Positions 22,192 to 32,562 of a stretch of DNA of 64,000 nt are shown one piece after another (the stretch's first letter is position 1; every line of letters begins with the position of its first letter). Location of the stretch: positions 910,444,742-910,508,741 of the forward strand of contig NC_064615.1 in the NCBI RefSeq assembly GCF_023898315.1, written 5' to 3'. The stretch comes from Schistocerca nitens. Its lineage: Eukaryota; Arthropoda; Insecta; Orthoptera; Acrididae. The position numbers were made by a program, and so were the translations under genes. The notes under the pieces were generated by a model. That model did not search any database. It was given only the letters and a program-made list of their open reading frames with translations, and had not been told where the DNA came from.

Positions 22192-23026
22192 GGACGGCAT
22201 AAGGCTATAATAATGTGTTACATCTCCAGTCACTTGGACTTTAGCACATCTTCCAGCACCTTTCATCCATATACACACACTCTCTTGTTCACTTATTTTA
22301 CGATGATTTCTTGTTCTTAAATAAAATGACTGGTTAGATACAAAGCGCATAAGGCCAGCAGAAGATATCGACGTTCCCGTCAAACTGTTTATAAGGCCAT
22401 AGAAGATCTGGAAGTGAGAGTTGCTAACAAAGGATCACAAGTTATTTTGCAAGGTCCATCAGTGTTTTGTGGGTGTACTATTAATTTTACACTTACGCAA
22501 TTAGACGCAGCTCAAGCTGGCAATGGTTGGATTACAGTTGCTGTTGTTCGTTTTGATGGCAATAAAGTGAAGAATGTTACTGGTTTGGAAGCATTCAATG
22601 CAAGAGATGTAATTGCTTATCGTACTTTTCATGTTGGAGAAGTGTATAATAGAGATTTGGGACTGTCATACTTTGTATCTAACCAGTCATTTTATTTAAG
22701 AACAAGAAATCATCGTAAAATAAGTGAACAAGAGAGTGTGTGTATATGGATGAAAGGTGCTGGAAGATGTGCTAAAGTCCAAGTGACTGGAGATGTAACA
22801 CATTATTATAGAAATTGAAATAAATAATTTTTTTTAATTATTAACTTTGTTTTATTTTTAAAACCTAATTCAATAATTATTCTAATCGGCTAGATTCTGA
22901 TCATTGGACGTACGCTACATTGACCGGAGGCCATAGAGTTGGAACAGTGTGATGCAATATACTCTGAGCTGTGACGCATAGCGAGGCATCTGGCGCTTGG
23001 CGCCGTGCCAAAGCCTTATGCCGTCC
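22192..23026. mobile_element. Small virus-like element with terminal inverted repeats (fossil, family uncertain)
   Basis: 835 bp of foreign, AT-rich DNA inside ORF1 of copy H. Its ends are a perfect 15-bp inverted repeat, GGACGGCATAAGGCT at 22192-22206 and its complement at 23012-23026. A second, larger inverted repeat pairs about 22206-22345 with 22671-22811, so the coding 3' part is present twice, head to head. One main reading frame lies at 22346-22818 plus, followed by AATAAA-like signals. No Rep or transposase gene is seen. It looks broken or partial, with about one major break. It is younger than the host LINE. Family is inferred only from the look of the encoded protein. Confidence 0.6.
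22346..22818 (+). pseudogene. Capsid-like reading frame fragment of the virus-like element
   Basis: An open frame of about 155 codons, ending GDVTHYYRN. Its first 20 or so residues are Arg/Lys-rich (for example SRRYRRSRQ), followed by a beta-rich, Gly/Val/Thr-containing stretch. A basic N-terminus, a length near 160-170 residues and a tail of this form resemble coat proteins of small circular single-stranded DNA (CRESS) viruses such as gemini- or nanovirus relatives. This is pattern resemblance only, not a database match. The mirrored frame at 22159-22383 minus is the inverted duplicate of its end. A cellular or transposon origin remains possible. Confidence 0.4.
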
Positions 23027-24954
23027 GCGCCTTGGGGAGTTTCTTCTTCTTCTGCTTCTCGCGCTGAGCCTTTGGTGGTTCAGGCTGGGAGGGCGTCACC
23101 GGGTCAGTCTCAGGGACAGACGACGACCGTGTGTCCCGACGACCAGGGACCGGCGGTTGTTTGAGCCACTTGCGGCTGTCGGCTTTGGAACCGTTCGGAA
23201 CGTGTGAAGGGAGGTCCCCAAGGGACCCCTTCCGGACGAGAGTAGCCGAAGAAGTCTTACGCTTCTCCGGCTGGGAAGGGGGAACTGATGCCCCCGATGG
23301 TTGGGGGGGTGTTGCTCCTGAAGTAGATGGAGCAGGAGCAACAGTGGGTTTAGTGCCCCCCACCATCAAGGGGGCAGGTGCGGGACTGCGACTCTGCGAG
23401 CTGGCTGGAGAGGACTGAACCGTAGCAGGAGAGACAGTTGCGGCGTAAGAAGCCGTCATGCGCACTGGGTGAAGCCGGTCATATTTCCGCTTCGCCTCAG
23501 TGTACGTCAGGCGGTCGAGAGTCTTTATCTCCATGATCTTCCGCTCCTTCTGCAGAATCGGACAGTCTGGCGAGCAAGGCGGATGGTGCGCACCACAGTT
23601 CACACAGATTGGAGGTGGGGCACAGGGATGATCAGGATGGGATGGTCGACCGCAATCGCGACAGACGAGGTCGGAAGCACAGCGTGAAGACATGTGGCCG
23701 AACTTCCAACACTTGAAGCACCGCATCGGGGGAGGGATATAAGGCCTGACATCACAACGGTACACCATCACCTTGACCTTCTCAGGTAACGTGTCACCCT
23801 CGAAGGCCAAGATGAAGGCACCGGTGGCAACTTGACGATCCCTCGGACCCCGGTGGACGCGCCGGACGAAATGGACACCTCGGCGCTCCAAGTTGGCGCG
23901 CAGCTCGTCATCGGACTGTAAAAGGAGATCCCTGTGGAAGATAATGCCCTGGACCATGTTCAGACTTTTATGGGGCGTGATAGTGACGGAGACATCCCCC
24001 AGCTTAGTACAAGCGAGCAAGGCCCGCGACTGGGCGGAGGACGCCGTTTTTATCAACACCGATCCGGACCGCATCTTTGACAAGCCCTCTACCTCCCCAA
24101 ACTTGTCCTCTAAATGCTCGACAAAGAACTGAGGCTTCACGGACATAAAAGATTCCCCATCAGCTCTGGTACAGACAAGAGATCTGGGCGAATACTGCTC
24201 ACTTGCATTTAATGCCTTTCGTTCCTCCCATGGTGTGGCGAGGGAGGGGAACGATTTGGGGTCATAAACGTTACCTTTGAAATGGGCCCTCGAACGCTTA
24301 GAGACTGCTGGTGGCTGGCCACCAGCAAGAGAAGAAGTGCCACGCTTCATTGCGTGTCATCCACCCTGATGCCACCTACTCCGACCAAGGGCCCTCCCCA
24401 CGGGCGCCACCCAGCCACAGCAAAGGCCACCTGGCAGGATGGCCATTGCCGGGAGTCCCGATGCCCCAAGGAGATGGGCATCTACTCCTTGGCATACGTG
24501 GGGAGTTAACGGCGCAGGCATCAGTAGAGCGATCCCTGTGTTGTCAGGGGGCTACAACCAAGAGGGTACATGGCGGCCCCACCACAACGGACTGGCTACC
24601 GTGCTGGATCTTAGGTGCAAAACTGACCAAGGTCGTCGTCGCAGATAAAAGAAACACTGCAGAGTGCAGCGTGGTAATCGCCCAAGAGATCGAAAACGAG
24701 CGGGACACCATTGCAACGACGAGAAAGCCGGCTAAAGGTCTAATTGCACGACGGATACAGTGCACCATGTAAGGCGCCCTTCCCCAATTGGCTCGCTCTT
24801 CGGAATAATTTAGAAAGATGGAGGTCAAACCCGAGAGGGGACCATCACATATGGCCGAAACATTTGAGACTCCTTTTAGTCGCCTCTTACGACAGGCAGG
24901 AATACCGCGGGCCTATTCTAACCCCCGAACCCGCAGGGGGAGCCAACATCCAGA

Positions 24955-27900
24955 GACGGTTGTCTCGTGGCCTCCTTCGCCAGGCGGTCAAAATGTTCAT
25001 TGCCCGGGATACCGACGTGACCGGGGGTCCACACAAAGACCACAGAGCGGCCGCAATGCGCAAGAGTATGCAGGGACTCATGTATAGCCAGCACCAGACG
25101 AGAACGAGGAAAACACTGGTCGAGAGCTCGTAAACCGCTCAGGGAATCGCTACAGATAACGAAGGACTCACCTGAGCAGGAGCGGATATATTCTAGGGCA
25201 CGAAAGATGGCGACCAGCTCAGCAGTATAAACACTGCAGCCATCCGGCAAGGAACGTTGTTCAGAACCGACACGACCAGCAACCATCGAACCGTCGGTGT
25301 AAACAATGCCAGAGCCCTGATACGTGGCCAGGATGGAAGAAAAGCGGCGGCGGAATGCCTCTGGAGGGACCGAGTCCTTCGAGCCCTGTGCCAAGTCGAG
25401 CCGAAGGCAAGGGCGAGGAACACACCACGGGGGTGTCCGCAGAGGCGCCTGGAAAGGAGGTGGAACAGGGAAAAACCCAAGCCCGCAGAGAAGCTCTTGG
25501 ACGTGGACCGCTATTGTACAACCAGAGCGGGGCCGACGTTCTGGCAGACGGACGACCGATCGCGGGAACAGGAGACGATAGTTAGGATGCCCGGGCGAGC
25601 TTAGAACATGGGCAGTATAAGCGGCCAGCAAACGTTGGCGTCGGAACCGCAGTGGAGGGACACCTGCCTCCACTAGGACGCTGTCCACAGGGCTGGTGCG
25701 GAAAGCACCAGTGGCAAGGCGTATCCCGCTGTGGAGAATGGGGTCCAGCACCCGCAACGCAGATGGGGATGCTGAGCCATAAGCCAGGCTCCCATAATCC
25801 AGACGGGACTGGATTAACGCCTGGTAGAGCCGTAACAGGGTAGAGCGGTCGGCGCCCCAGCGGGTGTGGCTTAAACATCGCAGAGCATTGAGATGCCGCC
25901 AACACGCCTGTTTGAGCTGCCGGATATGAGGCAGCCAAGTCAACCGGGCATCGAAAACCACCCCCAAAAACCTGTGGGTCTCCACCACAGCAAGCAGTTC
26001 GTCAGCAAGATAAAGCCGCGGCTCAGGATGAACTGGTCGGCGCCGGCAGAAATGCATTACGCGGGTCTTGGCTGCCGAAAACTGAAACCCATGCGCTACA
26101 GCCCAAGACTGCGCCTTACGGATAGCGCCCTGTAGCTGACGTTCAACAGTTGCAATGCCAGTAGAGCTGTAGTAAAGGCAAAAGTCCTCAGCATACAGGG
26201 AAGCGGAGACAGAATTTCCCACGGCCGCAGCAAGCCCGTTAATGGCTATTAAAAACAGACAGACACTTAAAACAGAACCCTGTGGCACACCGTTCTCCTG
26301 GACGTGGGAGGAACTATACGAGGCCGCGACTTGCACGCGGAAGGTACGACACGACAGAAAATTGCGGATAAAAATCGGCAGAGGACCCCGAAGACCCCAT
26401 CCATGAAGCGTAGAAAGGATGTGATGACGCCATGTCGTATCGTACGCCTTCCGCATGTCGAAAAAGACAGCGACCAGGTGCTGACGGCGGGCAAAGGCAG
26501 TACGGATGGCCAACTCCAGGCTCACCAGATTGTCGGTGGCGGAGCGGCCTTTACGGAACCCACCCTGAGACGGAGCCAGAAGGCCCCGAGACTCCAGTAC
26601 CCAATTCAAGCTCTGGCTCACCATCCGTTCAAGCAACTTGCAAAGAACGTTGGTGAGGCTAATGGGACGGTAGCTGTCCTCCTCCAGAGGGTTCTTTCCA
26701 GGTTTCAAAACGGGGATGATAATGCCTTCCCGCCACTGCGACGGATACTCCCCCTCGACCCAAAGACGGTTGTAAAGATCGAGAAGGCGCCGCTGGCAGT
26801 CCACTGAAAGGTGTTTCAGCATCTGACAGTGGATGCCATCTGGCCCAGGAGCGGTATCAGGGCAAGCAGCTAGGGCACTGCGAAAATCCCACTCACTAAA
26901 TGGAGCATTGTAAGATTCTGGGTGGTTGGTGCGAAACGAAAGGCTCCGACGTTCCATCCGCTCTTTAATGGAGCGGAAGGCCTGGGGGTAATTTGCAGAG
27001 GCGGAACTCATAGCAAAATGCTCTGCTAGGCGATTTGCAATGACGTCGGAGTCAGTACAAACTGCTCCATTCAGTGAGAGCGCAGGGACGCTGACAGGGG
27101 TCCGATGGCTGTAGACGCGTCGAATCTTGGCCCAGACCTGCGATGGAGTGACATGGAGGCCAATGGTGGACACATACCGCTCCCAGCACTCCTTCTTGCC
27201 TTGGCGGATAAGGAGGCGGGCCCGAGCACGCAGCCGTTTGAAGGCGATAAGGTGGTCTATGGAGGGATGTCGCTTGTGACGCTGGAGCGCCCGCCGGCGA
27301 TCTTTAATCGCTTCAGCGATTTCAGGCGACCACCAAGGCACTTTCCTCCGCCGAGGGGACCCAGAAGAACGGGGAATGGCAGATTCGGCGGCAGTAACGA
27401 TGCCGGTGGTGACCGATTGAACCACCGCATCAATGTCAGCAGGAGAGAGTGGCTCAATAGTGGCAGTGGAGGAGAACAAGTCCCAGTCAGCCTTATTCAT
27501 AGCCCATCTGCTAGGGCGCCCAGAAGAGTGACGCTGTGGTAGTGACAGAAAGATCGGAAAGTGGTCACTACCACACAGGTCATCATGCACACTCCATTGT
27601 ACAGACGGTAAGAGGCCAGGGCTACAGATTGAAAGGTCAATGGCGGAGTAGGTGCCATGCGCCACACTGAAGTGTGTGAAGGCACCATCATTTAACAGCG
27701 AGAGATCGAGCTGCGACAATAAGTGCTCAATGATGGCGCCTCGACCTGTTGCCACTGACCCACCCCACAGAGGGTTATGGGCGTTGAAGTCGCCCAATAG
27801 CAAGAAAGGTGGCGGCAATTGGGCGACTAGTGCAGCCAGGACATGCTGCGAGACATCACCATCCGGTGGAATGTAAAGCCTGCAGACGGTAACAGCCTGT

Positions 27901-28187
27901 GGCGTCCACACGCATACAGCGACAGCCTCTAAAGGCGTCTGGAGAGGGACAGACTCGCTGTGCAGAGTGTGAAGGACATATATGCAGACGCCACCAGACA
28001 CCCTTTCATAAGCTGCTCGGTTCTTATAATAACCCCGATAGCCACGGAGGGCGGGGGTTCGCATTGCTGGAAACCAGGTTTCCTGGAGAGCAATGCAGAA
28101 GAAAGGGTGAAGGCTGATAAGTTGGCGGAGCTCAGCTAGATGATGGAAGAAACCGCTGCAGTTCCACTGGAGGATGGTATTGGCCAT
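24955..28187 (-). pseudogene. LINE ORF2 of copy G, EN to RNase H
   Basis: Start MANTILQWNC at 28187, open to the H insertion (about 1080 codons). EN motifs ALQETW, GDFNAHNP and SDHFPI are intact, as are the RT blocks. However, the RT catalytic box reads YAED instead of YADD (about 26190), changing one of the two metal-binding aspartates. RNase H lacks about 8 residues (YALTLGDH in sister copies) just after YTDGSMVAGRVG, and is then cut off by copy H. The C-terminus is at 17574-17972. Confidence 0.9.
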
Positions 28188-28222
28188 GGCTGGGAAAGGC
28201 GTGACGTGACTGGGAAGGCAGA

Positions 28223-29719
28223 TTACGCCGCTGGGTCACCTGCTGCCTCCAAGTGAGCACCTGTGCCAGTGCTTTCCATGGCGTCGGAGGGACTGGCGAG
28301 GTCGAGGTCCTCAGCAGACGCCAGGATCTCCACCTCGTCCGCAGATGCAGAGTTTGAAGGTTGCGGCGGGACAGGTGCCACCGCAATGTCAGGATCCTTG
28401 GGAGCCTTTTTCTTCAACTGCTTCGCACGCTGTGCCTTTGGAGGGTCTGGCTGGGAGGGCCCCACGGGGTCAGTCTCAGGGACGGACGACGACCGTGAAG
28501 CCCTATGACCAGCGACCGGTTGTTGTTTCAAACCTTTGCGGGTTTCCGCTTTGACACTGGGCGAAGCCTGGGAAGGGAGGGCCCCAAGGGACCCCTTTCT
28601 GGCTAGAGTAGCCGAAGAAGCCCCACGCTTCTCCGGCTGGGAAGGGGGACGAATGTCCCCGATGGTTGGGGTGGTGTTGCTCCTGGAGTAGATGGAGCAA
28701 CAGAGGGGGAAGTGCCCCCCACAACCAAGGGGGCCGGTTCATTGTGACATAGCTGAGAGGCAACAGTACGTGACGATACCGGAGAGGATCGGATCGCTGT
28801 TACAGCAGCAGCATAGGAGGATGTCATGGACACGGGATGTAGCCGCTCATATTTCCGCCTTGCCTCGGTGTAGCTCAGGCGGTCCAGAGTCTTATATTCC
28901 ATTATCTTCCTTTCTTTCTGGAAGATGCTGCAGTCCAGCGAGCAGGGGGAATGGTGTTCTCCGCAGTTAACACAGATAGGAGGCGGGGCACATGGAGTAT
29001 CAGGATGCGAAGGACGTCCACAATCCCGACACGTGATGCTGGAAGTACACCGAGATGACATGTGCCCGAACTTCCAGCATTTAAAACACTGCATCGGAGG
29101 AGGGATATACGGCTTCACATCACAACGGTAAACCATCACCTTAACCTTTTCGGGTAAGACATCACCCTCAAAGGCCAAGATGAAGGCACCGGTGGCTACC
29201 TGGTTATCCCTCGGACCCCGATGCACGCGCCGGATGAAGTGAACACCTCGTCGTTCGAGGTTGGCGCGTAATTCATCGTCGGACTGCAGGAGAAGATCCC
29301 TGTGGAATATAATACCCTGGACCATGTTGAGACTCTTATGCGGCGTGATGCTGACTGAAACATCCCCCAACTGGTCACAATTGAGCAACCTCCGTGACTG
29401 GGCAGAGGATGCCGTTTTGATGAGCACAGAACCATAGCGCATCTTGGACAAGCCCTCCACCTCCCCGAACTTGTCCTCTAAATGCTCCACAAAAAAACTG
29501 GGGCTTAGTTGACATAAACGATTCCCCATCGACTCGCGTGCACACAAGGAACCGGGGTGAATATTCTCCACCGCCTTCTTTTGCCATACGTTCCTCCCAT
29601 GGAGTGGCCAGGGAGGGAAATGATCGCGGTTCGTATTTCCTGCCGTTGAGGTTAGACCTCGATCGCTTAGAGACTGCTGGTGGAGGCCCACCAGCGAGAG
29701 ATGATGTACCACGCTTCAT
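28223..29719 (-). pseudogene. LINE ORF1 of copy G, frameshifted
   Basis: Start MKRGTSSLAGGPPPAVSK at 29719. An extra A in the A-run near 29490-29497 shifts the frame after KPQFF. Most of the gene then reads in the second frame, with the three knuckles (CFKCWKFGHMSSRC, CRDC, CVNC) at 28960-29100. A further shift near 28600 returns the C-terminal 100 codons (28223-28531) to the first frame. The stop lies 35 bp before the ORF2 start. Confidence 0.87.
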
Positions 29720-30310
29720 TGCGGGTCATCCGCCCTGATGCCACCTACTCCGACCAAGGGCCTTCCCCACGTGCGCCACCCAGCCGCAGCAATAGCCACC
29801 TGGCAGGACGGCCATTGCCGGGAGTCCTGATGCCCCAAGGAGATGGGCATCTACTCCTTGGCATACGTGGGGAGTTAACGGCGCAGGCATCAGTAGAGCG
29901 ATCCCTGTGTTGTCAGGGGGCTACAACCAAGAGGGTACATGGCGGCCCCACCACAACGGGCTGGCTACCGTGCTGGATCTTAGGTGCAAAACTGTCCAAG
30001 GTCGACGTCGCAGTTAAAAGCAACACTGCAGAGTGCAGCGTGGTAATCGCCCAAGAGACCGAAAACGAGCGGGACACCATTGCAACGACGAGAAAGCCGG
30101 CTAAGGGTCTAATTGCACGACGGATACAGTGCACCATGTAAGGCGCCCTTCCCCAATTGGCTCGCTCTTCGGAATAATTTAGAAAGATGGAGGTCAAACC
30201 CGAGAGGGGACCTGCACATAAGGCCGAAACATTTGAGACTCCTTTTAGTCGCCTCTTACGACAGGCAGGAATACCGCGGGCCTATTCTAACCCCCGAACC
30301 CGCAGGGGGG

Positions 30311-31062
30311 CATTGAATATTACATATATCAGATAGAATCTTACGGTTTTAACCAATCGATAAGGACATTGCTATAAAAACTGTGTTTCCAAATTTCTAG
30401 TATAAGCCAATAATGCACCTTTAATGTTTTGTGTTTTGACACTATTAGACACACAATCTCAATGTCACATAAGTTCTGTACATTAGCTTATAAATTTCAA
30501 AAAACTACTCTGTGAAGTAGAAAAAGCACACATCATAAATATACTGTTAAATCGTAAATAGTATCCTTAAGGTAACTACAATACATCACTGTCAACACAG
30601 TCTTCTTTTTTATATTAACCAATGCCCATTCTTTCAAAGACAATTTTTAACATATTACCAAACTTTTTCTTGTGATTCGAATAGCTTCTAATTTTGTGGA
30701 ACTCACACAGCATGTGTACCTTGAACTCTATGATGCTATCGGATCCTAATTTGTTAAGGACGTAGATAACAAATTTCCCAGCAACCAGTACACAGCGTTA
30801 TTTTTTGCTTCTGGGAAATATCGTGCTTCAGGCCTGTGTATCAATGACAGCGATATATACTCAGGGGATGTTCTTGTAATCAGAGCTATTTGCTCCCGGA
30901 TCCACTTCCAACTATTCATGTGACCACTGCAAGTATATCTATGAATTACTGTGTCTACTAGATGGCATTGTTGACATAAATTTGTTTCACGGAGTCTGAT
31001 TGCGTGCAGTCTTTCATGGGTGCTACCTATGTTATTAACTGTCTTGTACCATGACGTTTTTA
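30311..31062 (-). mobile_element. L1/Tx1-like LINE copy I, 3' part
   Basis: The 3' segment of a LINE unlike the I-type copies. 30311-30745 is AT-rich with no ORF, read as 3' UTR or flank. 30746-31062 encodes the ORF2 C-terminus, with a knuckle of the form CQQC...H...C seen at the ends of L1/Tx1-type ORF2 proteins. It is interrupted at 31062 by the mariner element and continues at 32563. The left edge abuts the 5' terminus of copy G. Confidence 0.75.
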
Positions 31063-32560
31063 CAGGGTGTTTCAAAAATGACCGGTATATTTGAAACGGC
31101 AATAAAAACTAAACGAGCAGCGATAGAAATACACCGTTTGTTGCAATATGCTTGGGACAACAGTACATTTTCAGGCGGACAAACTTTCGAAATTACAGTA
31201 GTTACAATTTTCAACAACAGATGGCGCTGCAAGCGATGTGAAAGATACAGAAGACAACGCAGTCTGTGGGTGCGCCATTCTGTACGTCGTCTTTCTGCTG
31301 TAAGCGTGTGCTGTAGACAACATGGTTTATTCCTTAGAACAGAGGATTTTTCTGGTGTTGTTGCAACAAGACGAAGTTTTCAACGGAGGTTTAATGTAAC
31401 CAAAGGACCGAAAAGCGATACAATAAAGGATCTGTTTGAAAAATTTCAACGGACTGGGAACGTGACGGATGAACGTGCTGGAAAGGTAGGGCGACCGCGT
31501 ACGGCAACCACAGAGGGCAACACGCAGCTAGTGCAGCAGGTGATCCAACAGCGGCCTCGGGTTTCCGTTCGCCGTGTTGCAGCTGCGGTCCAAATGACGC
31601 CAACGTCCACGTATCATCTCATGCGCCAGAGTTTACACCTCTATCCATACAAAATTCAAACGCGGCAACCCCTCAGCGCCGCTACCATTGCTGCACGAGA
31701 GACATTCGCTAACGATATAGTGCACAGGATTGATGACGGCGATATGCATGTGGGCAGCATTTGGTTTACTGACGAAGCTTATTTTTACCTGGACGGGTTC
31801 GTCAATAAACAGAACTGGCGCATATGGGGAACCGAAAAGCCCCATGTTGCAGTCCCATCGTCCCTGCATCCTCAAAAAGTACTGGTCTGGGCCACCATTT
31901 CTTCCAAAGGAATCATTGGCCCATTTTTCAGATCCGAAACGATTACTGCATCACGCTATCTGGACATTCTTCGTGAATTTGTGGCGGTACAAACTGCCTT
32001 AGACGACACTGCGAACACCTCGTGGTTTATGCAAGATGGTGCCCGGCCACATCGCACGGCCGACGCCTTTAATTTCCTGAATGAATATTTCGATGATCGT
32101 GTGATAGCTTTGGGCTATCCGAAACATACAGGAGGCGGCGTGGATTGGCCTCCCTGTTCGCCAGACATGAACCCCTGTGACTTCTTTCTGTGGGGACACT
32201 TGAAAGACCAGGTGTACCGCCAGAATCCAGAAACAATTGAACAGCTGAAGCAGTACATCTCATCTGCATGTGAAGCCATTCCGCCAGACACGTTGTCAAA
32301 GGTTTCGGGTAATTTCATTCAGAGACTACGCCATATTATTGCTACGCATGGTGGATATGTGGAAAATATCGTACTGTAGAGTTTCCCAGACCGCAGCGCC
32401 ATCTGTTGTTGAAAATTGTAACTACTGTAATTTCGAAAGTTTGTCTGCCTGAAAATGTACTGTTGTCCCAAGCATATTGCAACAAACGGTGTATTTCTAT
32501 CGCTGCTCGTTTAGTTTTTATTGCCGTTTCAAATATACCGGTCATTTTTGAAACACCCTG
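31063..32560 (+). mobile_element. Tc1/mariner-superfamily DNA transposon, 1498 bp
   Basis: Flanked by TA at 31061-31062 and 32561-32562, the duplication made by this superfamily. Terminal inverted repeats are long, about 166 bp each (31063-31228 and 32395-32560), nearly identical, and begin CAGGGTGTTTCA. Between them is one transposase gene on the plus strand. It sits inside ORF2 of copy I, whose coding sequence resumes on the other side. The near-identity of the two repeats suggests recent arrival. Confidence 0.95.
31322..32379 (+). pseudogene. Mariner-like transposase, probably one frameshift near the start
   Basis: Cut-and-paste transposase of about 350 codons. An N-terminal helix-turn-helix region is followed by GRPRT (about 31490-31500). 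The catalytic triad is visible: Asp in FTDEAYF (31771), Asp in QDGARPH (32035), Asp in PCSPDMNP (32164). The last two are separated by 42 residues, longer than DD34D mariners and close to the DD41D (rosa-like) group. The expected start MVYSLEQRIFL at 31322 is in another frame from the rest, which implies a shift at about 31345-31375. The main frame is otherwise open from 31051. An alternative upstream start inside the inverted repeat cannot be excluded. Confidence 0.8.
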
Positions 32561-32562
32561 TA

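Larger units (their letters stand above)
22041..24350 (-). pseudogene. LINE ORF1 of copy H, interrupted by an 835-bp insert
   Basis: Start MKRGTSSLAGGQPPAVSK at 24350. The three CCHC knuckles (CFKCWKFGHMSSRC, CRDCGRPSHPDHPC, CVNCGAHHPPC) and the Pro-rich region are intact and in frame down to about 23030. There the foreign insert 22192-23026 interrupts the Lys-rich tail; the last 50 codons resume at 22191. About 18-20 bp of ORF1 seen in copy D are missing at the insertion point. A shortened protein with all knuckles could still be made. Confidence 0.9.
17973..24941 (-). mobile_element. LINE copy H (group 2), full length, with insert
   Basis: A complete group 2 LINE inserted in ORF2 of copy G with a perfect 13-bp duplication (GCCAACATCCAGA, 17960-17972 and 24942-24954). 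Without its own 835-bp insert it is about 6.1 kb. Its parts are 3' UTR (17973-18322), ORF2 (18323-22006, intact), ORF1 (22041-24350, interrupted) and 5' UTR (24351-24941). The open 1227-codon ORF2 and the perfect duplication show it is among the youngest LINEs here, so the insert within it is younger still. Confidence 0.96.
24942..30310 (-). mobile_element. LINE copy G (group 1), main part
   Basis: Continuation of copy G after the TSD of copy H. It holds ORF2 (24955-28187), ORF1 (28223-29719) and 5' UTR (29720-30310), ending in the complete conserved C-rich terminus. Base 30311 begins copy I sequence. Copy G is complete at both ends, yet its left flank is copy F and its right flank is copy I, and no shared duplication is seen between 17250-17262 and 30311-30325. 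Confidence 0.93.

Noticed and set aside
22159-22383. Minus-strand ORF sharing a protein segment with the virus-like insert
   Set aside because: It is the mirror image produced by the internal inverted repeat, not a second gene.
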